Translations under genes and position numbers: made by a program
The notes under the pieces: generated by a model
Told to the model about the DNA's origin: nothing
Databases searched by the model: none
What the model saw: only the letters and a program-made list of their open reading frames with translations
Shown: positions 35,898 to 45,146 of the stretch, one piece after another
How the letters are laid out: each line of letters starts with the position of its first letter
Position numbering within the stretch: position 1 is the first letter of the stretch
Source: Kistimonas asteriae
Lineage (GTDB): Bacteria; Pseudomonadota; Gammaproteobacteria; Pseudomonadales; Endozoicomonadaceae
DNA: 64,000 nucleotides
Assembly: GCF_018263925.1 (NCBI RefSeq)
Contig: NZ_JAEVHF010000007.1
Coordinates: 175,844 to 239,843 of the forward strand
Reading direction: 5' to 3'

Positions 35898-37157
35898 TTA
35901 CTTTCCGTATACCGGCAACCGCGCACAGATTGTCTGTACTTTTTCCTTCACGGCCGCAATCACCTGCTCATCATTGATGTTTTCGAGCACATCGCAGATC
36001 CAACCGGCCAGATCCGCGGCATCCTGCTCACTGAAACCGCGACGGGTAATCGCCGGGGTACCCAGACGCAGGCCACTGGTGACAAAGGGTGAACGGGGAT
36101 CATTTGGTACCGCATTCTTGTTCACCGTGATATTGGCGCTGCCCAGAGCCGCTTCCGCATCTTTACCGGTATATTCCTTGCCGATAAGATCCACCAGGAA
36201 CAGATGATCCTCGGTTCCGTCAGAAACAATCTTGATACCGCGCTCCATCATCACCCGAGTCATGGCTTGAGCATTCTTGACCACCTGCGCCTGATAGGCC
36301 TTGAAGTCATCGCTCATGGCTTCCTTGAAGCAGACCGCCTTGGCAGCAATCACGTGACATAGCGGGCCACCCTGGGATTCCGGGAATACCGCAAAATTCA
36401 GTTTTTTCTGCAGCGCTTCATCAGCACGGGCAGAGAGGATCAGGCCACCGCGTGGGCCGCCCAGTGTCTTGTGGGTCGTTGTGGTGACCACATCGGCAAA
36501 CGGCACAGGAGACGGATACACACCCGCCGCTACCAGACCGGCGATATGCGCCATATCCACCAGCAGGAAAGCACCCACTTTATCGGCGATATCACGGAAC
36601 CGCTGCCAATCGACAATCTTGGAATAAGCCGAGAAACCAGCGATGACCATCTTCGGCTTGTGCTCAACGGCCAGCCGCTCAACCTCATCGTAATCAATCT
36701 CGCCGGTTTCCGCATTCAAACCATACTGGACGGCATCGTAAATACGCCCAGAGAAACTGACACTGGCGCCATGGGTCAGGTGTCCACCGTGAGCCAGGCT
36801 CATGCCCAGCACTTTATCGCCCGGTTTCACCAGCGCCATGAAGACAGCCGCGTTAGCCTGAGAGCCTGAATGGGGCTGAACGTTGGCATAGGTGGCATCA
36901 AATAGCGTTTTGGCACGATCAATCGCCAGCTGCTCCACCACATCCACGTGCTCGCAACCGCCGTAGTAGCGCTTGCCGGGATAGCCTTCCGCGTACTTGT
37001 TCGTCAGTACCGTGCCCTGGGCTTCCAGCACCCGGGGGCTGGTGTAGTTCTCAGAGGCAATGAGCTCGATGTGCTCTTCCTGACGTACTGCTTCAGCGTC
37101 GATGGCCGCCTTCAGGTCAGGATCGAACTCCGCAATGGTCATGTCCGTGGTAAACAT
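35898..37157 (-). CDS. glyA: Serine hydroxymethyltransferase
   Basis: 419 residues. PLP enzyme interconverting serine and glycine with tetrahydrofolate, the main source of one-carbon units. Conserved segments include [43 protein letters not shown] and the PLP-lysine motif [17 protein letters not shown] at 37157 has GGGGAG 4 bases upstream. In relatives glyA is followed by nrdR and ribD; here ~4.7 kb separates it from nrdR. Confidence 0.97.
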   Translation of the reverse strand: MFTTDMTIAEFDPDLKAAIDAEAVRQEEHIELIASENYTSPRVLEAQGTVLTNKYAEGYPGKRYYGGCEHVDVVEQLAIDRAKTLFDATYANVQPHSGSQANAAVFMALVKPGDKVLGMSLAHGGHLTHGASVSFSGRIYDAVQYGLNAETGEIDYDEVERLAVEHKPKMVIAGFSAYSKIVDWQRFRDIADKVGAFLLVDMAHIAGLVAAGVYPSPVPFADVVTTTTHKTLGGPRGGLILSARADEALQKKLNFAVFPESQGGPLCHVIAAKAVCFKEAMSDDFKAYQAQVVKNAQAMTRVMMERGIKIVSDGTEDHLFLVDLIGKEYTGKDAEAALGSANITVNKNAVPNDPRSPFVTSGLRLGTPAITRRGFSEQDAADLAGWICDVLENINDEQVIAAVKEKVQTICARLPVYGK

Positions 37158-37432
37158 CAATCTCCCCTGTGTCGATGTAAGGTGGAAGCAGCCGGGATTC
37201 TAACGCAAGCGAACCGTGCTAGCACGAGCAAATCAAACAATTTACCCAGCCCAGGGTAGAGAGTAGCTACTGTCTCGGACTGACGTGAGATTGCATGTTC
37301 ACAATCATGAGCGACATAAATGCTTTACGAATACTGACACAGTCATGCCCATCAGTAACTTCACGTTCATTATGCTGCGCTGATAGACATAATCAATCTT
37401 GGCTCTTCGGTATATTCAGGAGCACCTAACGC

Positions 37433-39373
37433 TTAATCAAGCTCAGGATGCCTGTTATCTAATACCTCTACCAAGCCTTTCAGCACCCCATTCATCATAT
37501 CATTGTTGCAGCATTGTTTAGCGTACACATTAAAAAATCGCTTTACCTGACTATCATCACTTAAATATTCTTTTTTAATAATTTCAGTTAAAATAGACTG
37601 CATTTCCTCTTCTCGCAGCGGCGCTCCGACATACAGTCTTAATGTCTGAACAAACGAAAGATTTCCTGACATAAAATTGTGATAAAGAAATGAAACAAAC
37701 TCGAACCTCCCACTCATAAGCTTTCTAACAATAGGAACAGCCTTTAGCAAATACTCTGCAACAGCATGTTCATAATCATTGGTTCCAGAATAAGGATTAG
37801 CATGGAATTCAAGCGTTAAGCGGTTTATCTCCTGCCCACACCTGCGCATTAACAACAAATCTTCGATAGTGTTCCTCAAATTTAAAATTGATACATCACC
37901 GCGCGCGCACTGACTAGCAAGGTTCATAACCATTGTCTCTCTAGAACTTCCCGTATAGTCATATGACTGTGGCAGTGGCGTCAGGGTGATATCCTTTTCT
38001 GCAACCTCTAATCCGAATCCGGTTAGAGACCTGTAGCTATCTTGGGAAATCACAGAGATATAGCTTTTGTTATAACGAATACAATGCCCTACAGAATTAG
38101 CCCCTTCAGTAAAAAACAACGTAGAACACTGAATCACGCCCTTGAATAACTGATTACTTAAAAAACCAACTGGGATCACATGAAACCGACCCTGCGCTTG
38201 ATCCAACATACTTCCACGACGCAACGTTAAACCCCTGAGAGGCAACAAATGCATAGTAAAACCTTTTTCACGGATATCGCCTAATCTATTCTCAAGTTGA
38301 TCGCACATACTTTTACAAAAATCATTCAACAACAATATGTAAACATCTTTCCCTTGCTTATTTATACCTGACTCTGCTACAGAACATAAAATTCTATGAG
38401 AAATATTAAGTTTATCTTTAACAATTTCTTTTTGTTGAAGCCCATATAATGCGCACAGCCGAATACCTCCCTCTCTTGCTAGACACAATAGATCTGTGAT
38501 TTCCTGTTTTCCCTCCATATCAGGAAACTGATGAAATTGTTGCTCTGCTGCAGCTTTAACATCCCCTTCATACATTGAATCTGCAACGTCAAAAATCGAG
38601 GGTTCTTCATTATGCAACAAATCATTATCACCTACATATCTATGGGGAACCTTTAAATCTCTATAAGCATTAAACTTCCTATTACAACCATCGATCATTT
38701 CTTCTTCCAGAAAGGACGTGCGAAGCAGTGAATATCGATTATTAACATCCCACATATAAGGAGTGATACCAACCTGACAACCTACAGCACCAGCCTTGAC
38801 CAACAAAGAATAATAAGGAGTAGCGATTCCCGTAAAAAATAACTTGACCTGCATTTGTAAAAACGATCGCCACCTTTCTTTATTTTCGTACATATCACGA
38901 AGATGAAAAAAATGCATTTCACTGCATTCTCCATTAAAGCAGCGAAAAACACCTTCACTTCTCTCAAAATCACACTTTAAAAACAGCTTTTTAAACTTAT
39001 CTTTAACACCAGCAGAGCAATCAACCCTGATTGCCACCTCACAGCAAGGGCAAATATAAACAACCACAAATGAGCCTTTAAAACCCATCATCTTAATGGC
39101 GTGCATGATATTAACCGTACTTATTTCATCCCCAAGACTCCCTGTTTCATTTGATACTCTTATACCAACACCTATAATTGCCTGCCCCTTAACCAAGGCG
39201 ACTTCCCTATCAGCAACACTGTTACCGTCCATTAATAGGGGGGGAGCCACAGGAAATTGACAATCTGCCTCCTCCCTTGGCAAAAAGGGAAGTCTGGTTA
39301 CAGCATTGCCTCTTGGGAATTGAGGTTTTAAACATGAAAAATACGCGTTTTTATAGTCCGGAACTCTTATCAT
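37433..39373 (-). CDS. Protein of unknown function (646 aa), possible GT-B-like fold
   Basis: No family recognised with confidence. Residues ~66-107 (IIGVGIRVSNETGSLGDE, then IMHAIKMMGFKGSFVVVY) read like the first Rossmann unit of a GT-B glycosyltransferase. Residues ~418-445 (TLFFTEGANSVGHCIRY, then ISVI) resemble the nucleotide-sugar-binding loop of that fold. Between them are Cys motifs (CPCCEVAIRVDC near 109-119, CFNGEC) that could bind metal. No signal peptide or membrane segment. ATG has AGGGAG 6 bases upstream. A C7 homopolymer lies in the coding sequence (39238-39244). A+T-rich compared with glyA and ettA. The glycosyltransferase idea is tentative; a secreted effector is also possible. 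Confidence 0.6.
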   Translation of the reverse strand: MIRVPDYKNAYFSCLKPQFPRGNAVTRLPFLPREEADCQFPVAPPLLMDGNSVADREVALVKGQAIIGVGIRVSNETGSLGDEISTVNIMHAIKMMGFKGSFVVVYICPCCEVAIRVDCSAGVKDKFKKLFLKCDFERSEGVFRCFNGECSEMHFFHLRDMYENKERWRSFLQMQVKLFFTGIATPYYSLLVKAGAVGCQVGITPYMWDVNNRYSLLRTSFLEEEMIDGCNRKFNAYRDLKVPHRYVGDNDLLHNEEPSIFDVADSMYEGDVKAAAEQQFHQFPDMEGKQEITDLLCLAREGGIRLCALYGLQQKEIVKDKLNISHRILCSVAESGINKQGKDVYILLLNDFCKSMCDQLENRLGDIREKGFTMHLLPLRGLTLRRGSMLDQAQGRFHVIPVGFLSNQLFKGVIQCSTLFFTEGANSVGHCIRYNKSYISVISQDSYRSLTGFGLEVAEKDITLTPLPQSYDYTGSSRETMVMNLASQCARGDVSILNLRNTIEDLLLMRRCGQEINRLTLEFHANPYSGTNDYEHAVAEYLLKAVPIVRKLMSGRFEFVSFLYHNFMSGNLSFVQTLRLYVGAPLREEEMQSILTEIIKKEYLSDDSQVKRFFNVYAKQCCNNDMMNGVLKGLVEVLDNRHPELD

Positions 39374-39552
39374 TGGCCACTCCCTTGTGTCTGGTCAATC
39401 CGTACAAAGTTACTTTAAGATCATCTTTAAAATAAAAAGTTCCAACATGAAACAAGGGGTTTCATAGAGACAACATGATTATCAGAGTATTTCATTCGTT
39501 CTCCCGAAAACAGAAGGCTTTACTCCAAAAGTTCGATCAAGGAGGGTACATT

Positions 39553-40513
39553 TTGGAACGAAATACGCAGATGCCCCTTAGCAACAAAAAGACAATATCT
39601 GTGCACTTGTCCTTTGCTCTGTTGTTATTAGTTACTAACAGCGCGCTATCTAACCCAGACTTACCTGATAGGACAAATAACCCGGTTGTTATTAGTACTG
39701 ACAGCCAGTATCGCTACATCAAAAGCGAACGGTCTGCCTGACCACAATCATGGCCAGTTTCCCAACCGGGGAAATCCTCACCGCATCAGTGCACAGTCTT
39801 ACCAGTTTCGCGTCACGCTTGACCCCAAACTCGCTAAACGGATTCAACCGAGCGGCCGCTATACCTTTGGCGTCGCCATCAATGGCGTACCGTTTGACCC
39901 GGGTTCAGCGGAATACTGGAAAAATGATCGTTCGACTGGCTGGCGAAAGGAAGCCCTGAATGTACCGGGCAAACTGGGTATGGATCATAACAATGCCCAT
40001 GTCCAGCCCACTGGCGCTTATCACTACCACGGCTTGCCCCATGGGCTGCTGGAAAAAACCTCACCCAACCAACACTCACCGTTGATCGGCTATGCCGCCG
40101 ACGGTTTTCCCATCTATGCCCGTTATGGCTACCGTGACAGCGACAATCCCCGCAGCGGCATCAACGAACTGACCTCAAGCTATGAACTGAAAACCGGCAA
40201 CCGGAAAAGCAACGAACCGTCCGGCCGCTACGACGGCACCTATAACCGCGACTATGACTATCGTGAAGGCCATGGCGACCTGGATGAGTGCAATGGCCGC
40301 ACCGGCGTTACGCCAGACTATCCCGACGGCACTTACTATTATGTCATCACCGCTGACTATCCTTACGTTCCCCGCTGCTTCCGAGGAACACCCGACGACA
40401 GTTTCAAGAAACAAGGTATAGGCAGACAACACCCCGGCAGTCGCCCACAGGGTCGTCCTCGACATGATGGCCCGCCCCACCACCATCTCCCCATGCGGGA
40501 ACCCCGTTTCTGA
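39553..40513 (+). pseudogene. YHYH-domain secreted protein, disrupted by a frameshift
   Basis: Reading from a TTG at 39553 with a perfect AAGGAGG 7 bases upstream gives a signal peptide (SVHLSFALLLLVTNSALS) and then VISTDSQYRYIKS. That frame stops at ~39741. The expected continuation, NGLPDHNHGQFPNRGNP, is in the +1 frame from ~39731 to the TGA at 40513. It contains the YHYH-family hallmarks GAYHYHGLPHGLL, GYAADGFPIYARYGY and DLDECNGR. One extra base near 39729-39733 would explain both parts. The protein would be ~319 residues, exported, probably metal-binding through its many His residues. A true pseudogene, a sequencing error and programmed frameshifting remain possible. Confidence 0.75.
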
Positions 40514-40675
40514 GGTGATGTCTGACATAGGCACCGATTAAATACAGGTTGCAATGAAAAGCACGCTGTTTGGGACATTTGGCATTAGCCCGCCGGTAGC
40601 GGATAATGCCCCGTTTGTTTTCCGACGCCCTTCCATAGGTGTCGCAACCCCTTTCAAGGCGATAGATAACTAGCT

Positions 40676-42343
40676 ATGGCTCAATACGTTTACACCATGA
40701 ACCGGGTGAGCAAAGTCGTGCCACCCAAGCGCCAGATTTTAAAGGACATCTCCCTGTCCTTCTTCCCCGGCGCCAAAATCGGCGTACTGGGGCTCAATGG
40801 CGCCGGTAAATCCACCCTGCTGCGCATCATGGCCGGCGTTGACACCGAGTTCGACGGTGAAGCCCGCGCCCAGTCCGACATCAACGTAGGCTACCTGCCC
40901 CAGGAACCGCAGCTGGATCCTGAAAAGACCGTCCGCGAAGTGGTCGAGGAAGCCTTGGGCGAGGTGAAGGAAGCCCAGCAGAAGCTGGAGGAAGTCTACG
41001 CCGCCTATGCCGAACCGGATGCCGATTTCGACAAACTGGCCGCCGAGCAGGGTCGCCTGGAAAACATCATCCAGGCCGCTGACGCCCACAACCTGGACCG
41101 CAAGCTGGATGTCGCCGCCGACGCCCTGCGTCTGCCGGAATGGGACGCGGTCGTGAAGAACCTCTCCGGTGGTGAACGTCGCCGGGTCGCCCTGTGCCGC
41201 CTGCTGCTCGCCAGCCCGGACATGCTCCTGCTGGACGAACCCACCAACCACCTGGATGCCGAATCCGTCGGCTGGCTGGAACGGTTCCTGTGCGAATACC
41301 CCGGCACCGTGGTCGCCATCACCCACGACCGCTACTTCCTGGACAACGCCGCCGGCTGGATACTGGAACTGGACCGTGGCGAAGGCATCCCTTACGAGGG
41401 CAACTACTCTTCCTGGCTGGAACAGAAAGAGCAGCGCCTGGAAATGGAACAAAAGCAACAGGACGCCCGCCGCAAGGCCATGGAGCACGAACTGGAGTGG
41501 GTGCGATCCAACGCCAAGGGCCGGCAGTCCAAGAGCAAGGCTCGTCTGGCCCGGTTCGAGGAAATGCAGTCCCAGGATTTCCAGAGCCGTAATGAAACCA
41601 ACGAAATCTACATTCCACCCGGTCCGCGCCTGGGTGACAAGGTTATCGAATTCAACAATGTCACCAAAGGCTTTGGCGACCGCCTGTTGATCGACGACCT
41701 GAGCTTCAGCGTGCCGAAGGGTGCCATTGTCGGCATCATCGGGGGTAACGGCGCCGGTAAGTCCACCCTGTTCAAGATGATCATGGGCCGCGAGCAGCCG
41801 GATTCCGGCAGCATCGAGACCGGTGACACCGTCCAGATCGCTTTCGTTGAGCAGATGCGCGACGAGATGGACAACAAGAAGACCGTCTGGGAACTGGTAT
41901 CCGAAGGCTCTGATATCCTGCGTATTGGCAGCTATGAAGTACCGTCCCGCGCCTATATCGGCCGGTTCAACTTCAAAGGTGCGGATCAGCAGAAGCGTGT
42001 CGGTGAACTGTCCGGCGGTGAGCGCGGTCGTCTACAGCTGGCCTGTACCTTGAAAGAAGGCGGCAATGTGCTGCTGCTGGACGAACCCTCCAACGACCTC
42101 GACGTGGAAACCCTGCGCGCCCTGGAAGAAGCCATGCTGGCCTTCCCCGGCTGTGCGATGGTGATCTCCCACGACCGCTGGTTCCTGGACCGAGTTGCTA
42201 CTCACATCCTGGCCTACGAAGGGGACTCCAAGGTGACCTTCTTCGAAGGTAACTATACCGAGTATGAAGCCGACCGTGTCGCCCGTCTAGGTGCTGATGC
42301 TGCAGGCCCGCACCGGATCAAGTACAAACGTATCGACGCGTAA
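40676..42343 (+). CDS. ettA: Energy-dependent translational throttle protein EttA (ABC-F)
   Basis: 555-residue soluble ABC-F ATPase that binds the ribosomal E site and gates elongation according to the ATP/ADP ratio. Two nucleotide-binding domains are complete: Walker A GLNGAGKST (~39-47) and GGNGAGKST (~357-365), signatures LSGGERRRVAL and LSGGERGRLQL, and Walker B with LLLDEPTNHLD and LLLDEPSNDLD. The linker between them (about 240-320) is the charged helical P-site interaction motif. High G+C, typical of the backbone. Confidence 0.96.
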   Translation: MAQYVYTMNRVSKVVPPKRQILKDISLSFFPGAKIGVLGLNGAGKSTLLRIMAGVDTEFDGEARAQSDINVGYLPQEPQLDPEKTVREVVEEALGEVKEAQQKLEEVYAAYAEPDADFDKLAAEQGRLENIIQAADAHNLDRKLDVAADALRLPEWDAVVKNLSGGERRRVALCRLLLASPDMLLLDEPTNHLDAESVGWLERFLCEYPGTVVAITHDRYFLDNAAGWILELDRGEGIPYEGNYSSWLEQKEQRLEMEQKQQDARRKAMEHELEWVRSNAKGRQSKSKARLARFEEMQSQDFQSRNETNEIYIPPGPRLGDKVIEFNNVTKGFGDRLLIDDLSFSVPKGAIVGIIGGNGAGKSTLFKMIMGREQPDSGSIETGDTVQIAFVEQMRDEMDNKKTVWELVSEGSDILRIGSYEVPSRAYIGRFNFKGADQQKRVGELSGGERGRLQLACTLKEGGNVLLLDEPSNDLDVETLRALEEAMLAFPGCAMVISHDRWFLDRVATHILAYEGDSKVTFFEGNYTEYEADRVARLGADAAGPHRIKYKRIDA

Positions 42344-42461
42344 TAGCTATCTGAGTAAATGGCGCTTTTCTGCTATGAGGAATACAGGAAAGCGTCATTG
42401 CTTGCTACCCCATCAAACATCTATCCCAAACGAAAATTGGCAGTTTTCATACACGTTGAAT

Positions 42462-43121
42462 TTAACGCTTGCGAGCCAATGTAACACCGTCCGCCAACGG
42501 CAACAGCACCATATCCACCCGCTCATCCTGATGAATTTTCCGATTCATCACCTTGAGTGCGTCAGTATCCGCATCACCGCCCTCATCAGCGACACGACCA
42601 CTCCACAGCATGTTATCGAGAATAACCAAACCGCCAGGACGTAACAGCTTCAGACAGCATTCATAGTAGTCGTCATAGGACGATTTATCGGCATCAATAA
42701 ACACCATATCAAACGTGCCGGCTTCACCATCCGTCAGTACGTTATTCAGGGTTTCCAGTGCAGGCGCCAATTGCAGGTTAATTTTTCCATCAACACCGGC
42801 AGCCTGCCAGTAACGCCGGGCTATGCCCGTGCTTTCAGGATTAACATCACAGGCCAGGATATAGCCGTCTTCAGGCAAAACCTCAGCCATGGAAAGTGTG
42901 CTGTATCCCGTGAAAACACCAATCTCGATAATTCGCCGCGCACCTAGCAGCTGGACCAGCAAGGCCATAAACTGCCCCTGCTCTGGTGCAATCTGCATAT
43001 TTGCATCACTGCGCTGTGCAGTCATTTCACGCAGAGTGACTAAATTGTCAGACTCTCGCCACCCAACTGAATGCAGATAGCCATATAACGCATCGGTTAA
43101 TGTAAGGGTTCTTGTTGTCAT
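42462..43121 (-). CDS. Class I SAM-dependent O-methyltransferase (CCoAOMT-like)
   Basis: About 219 residues. The SAM-binding motif IEIGVFTGYSTLSMAEVLP is near residue 62, followed by ACDVNPES and then FIDADKSSYDDYYE and DNMLWSGRVAD, the acidic residues that bind the divalent metal in this family. The end KRKVTLA-like (GVTLARKR) is also typical. Natural substrates, probably catechols or other hydroxylated small molecules, cannot be told from sequence. ATG at 43121 has AAGAG 7 bases upstream; an ATG at 43127 is too close to it. Confidence 0.88.
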   Translation of the reverse strand: MTTRTLTLTDALYGYLHSVGWRESDNLVTLREMTAQRSDANMQIAPEQGQFMALLVQLLGARRIIEIGVFTGYSTLSMAEVLPEDGYILACDVNPESTGIARRYWQAAGVDGKINLQLAPALETLNNVLTDGEAGTFDMVFIDADKSSYDDYYECCLKLLRPGGLVILDNMLWSGRVADEGGDADTDALKVMNRKIHQDERVDMVLLPLADGVTLARKR

Positions 43122-43365
43122 AACCATACTCTTTTAAAGGTTAATTTGAGGAAAGACATCACGTCTAAAAATACAACATCCCTGACTCCGACACTTTAAA
43201 ACTCTCAGGTTGTATTTAGTTAGTCAATTTATTCTTGCGTGTTATCAAAGAACCCAAAAAATCTCATTATCATATGCGCTGTCCGTTCAGCCTGATCCGT
43301 CATCAATCTGTTCCTTACTTATTGTTAGCGAGAAACATTTATAGCTTTTTATTTTGGAGGATTTT

Positions 43366-44940
43366 ATGAGACAGGTATTTAATCGCGCACTATATGGACT
43401 CGGCATTCGAAGACCGTCAGGTGAGAACCAAGGGAGTGTACCAACGTTTACATCAAGGCAAGTCAATCGAATCGATGAAAATCGAATTCAGGAATACGAC
43501 ACGGGAACCTATACGGGCAACATTGAAAAGTTCCATGAAAAAACAGAGCAGATAAAACAAGGCAACCCTAATGTCAGCGTCAACGCTACACCGATAGAAT
43601 ACGATGCTGATAACGGTCAGAAACTTCAATTACATCGCGTCGAAATTGCAAATAAAGAGCGAGATAAAATCACTCAATGCTGTCTTTACACTGCAACCAT
43701 TCATGGTACTGAATATTTTGGTGAAGCCGCGATCAATAGAATGCTTCAAATCATGCATGATGAACCGGAATATATCAGGGATGATTGTGCTTATGTTTTT
43801 TATGTTTGCCTTAACCCTTGGGGGAGAGAGCACGGCACAAGAACAGATCATAACAATGTCGATCTTAATAGAAACACAATGCGTCCTGAAAAATTTGATA
43901 AGCGAGATAAAGAAATACAGGCCAACCCAAGATCTCAAGTTTTGTATGAAACCATTAAAGACATTCTGAATCCCGCCGAGGCACAGACAGAGTGTTGGTT
44001 CATATTTCGCCTGATCAAGGCATTTGTCTCCCACCTCATTAGGTGCTTTTTTACATGCCAGCCAAATATTTTCTTCAGTACTATTGCAGGTGGGCAAACC
44101 CTGAGCAAAGACTTTTTATTCTATGGCGGCAATAAACCCGCTGAGTCAACAACAGCGTTCATTGCCGATCTCGACACCACGCTCACGCAATTGCCAAAAC
44201 TAACCAGACTGATCCATACGGATCTGCATACAGGTCTGGGAGGCTGGAAAAAAGGGACTATCGAGCTGAAACAAAAAGTAACAGGTAGTACGTCAACGCC
44301 TGATCCTGATTCAGCCCCGTTAATGCATACAGACGAGGCTGAAGAAGAGGGTAGAGAGGATGCAACAGCCCTGGCTCCGGCAACTGAAAAAGCGGTGCAA
44401 TCAGACAGCGAGACAGATGACCAAAGGCTTCAACAAACCGCGGCTGAACTCAGAACGTACCTGCCAGAGATCAGTATTGAGCCTATGAAGATCCAGTATA
44501 CCATTGCCTATGGCGACATCGTTGATCATGTTTGTTCCTTACAAGAACAATTTCCTCAGTTAGAAGACATTACAACACAATGCCTTGAGGTGGGCTCTGC
44601 ACGCCTGAGAAATTGCCTATTGAACTTACTGCCACTCGCCCCTTCACTTGCAGCGCTTCACAGTCTGTCAGAAGCCAATCGTGTACGGACGTATTCCGGA
44701 GTAAGTGATACGGAGAAGCAGGCGACATCTGAATATCAACGCACCAAAACCAATTTTGCCCCCGAGAGTACTGCCTGGAAATGCGAGTCAGTGCGTCTTG
44801 CCGAGGCTGTTTTCCGTACCAATCATCACAGAATGATACAACAAGCGGAAGTGCGCCCTGAGCAACAAAAAGAGCAAACTCCATTAATGGAAGGCCACTC
44901 TTTAGAAACCTATGGCACAACAGCAACCTCAACCTCTTAA
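43366..44940 (+). CDS. M14-type zinc peptidase, DUF2817 family, with extended C-terminus
   Basis: 524 residues. Zinc-ligand motif HGTE at H113/E116 (in ATIHGTEYFGEAA), then VYVFYVCLNPWG-like and NNVDLNRN, then the third zinc ligand region TDLHTGLG (H288). These are landmarks of DUF2817/M14 metallocarboxypeptidase-like enzymes. An insertion of ~60 residues with a hydrophobic segment (about 208-230) interrupts the fold. A Ser/Glu-rich linker (~305-350) leads into ~170 C-terminal residues, part of which should complete the enzyme. GGAGG 5 bases before the ATG. First of three plus-strand genes, followed by two deubiquitinases; A+T-rich. May trim peptides or conjugates, possibly in a host. Confidence 0.72.
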   Translation: MRQVFNRALYGLGIRRPSGENQGSVPTFTSRQVNRIDENRIQEYDTGTYTGNIEKFHEKTEQIKQGNPNVSVNATPIEYDADNGQKLQLHRVEIANKERDKITQCCLYTATIHGTEYFGEAAINRMLQIMHDEPEYIRDDCAYVFYVCLNPWGREHGTRTDHNNVDLNRNTMRPEKFDKRDKEIQANPRSQVLYETIKDILNPAEAQTECWFIFRLIKAFVSHLIRCFFTCQPNIFFSTIAGGQTLSKDFLFYGGNKPAESTTAFIADLDTTLTQLPKLTRLIHTDLHTGLGGWKKGTIELKQKVTGSTSTPDPDSAPLMHTDEAEEEGREDATALAPATEKAVQSDSETDDQRLQQTAAELRTYLPEISIEPMKIQYTIAYGDIVDHVCSLQEQFPQLEDITTQCLEVGSARLRNCLLNLLPLAPSLAALHSLSEANRVRTYSGVSDTEKQATSEYQRTKTNFAPESTAWKCESVRLAEAVFRTNHHRMIQQAEVRPEQQKEQTPLMEGHSLETYGTTATSTS

Positions 44941-45146
44941 ATCACGAGATGGCCCGGGTAATTGTTCATGTTCTCTCTAACAATATATGGCATGATCCAC
45001 TCGGGCCATTCATCACCATTGATACAACAGCGTTGTAAGCCTCAACCTGTTTTGATTCCCCTTCTGACTACTCTGTCAGTGCTATTCATATTTAATCTGG
45101 AATAATCCTGCGTTTTATCATCGACAGACAGCAGGCTTAACAGACA

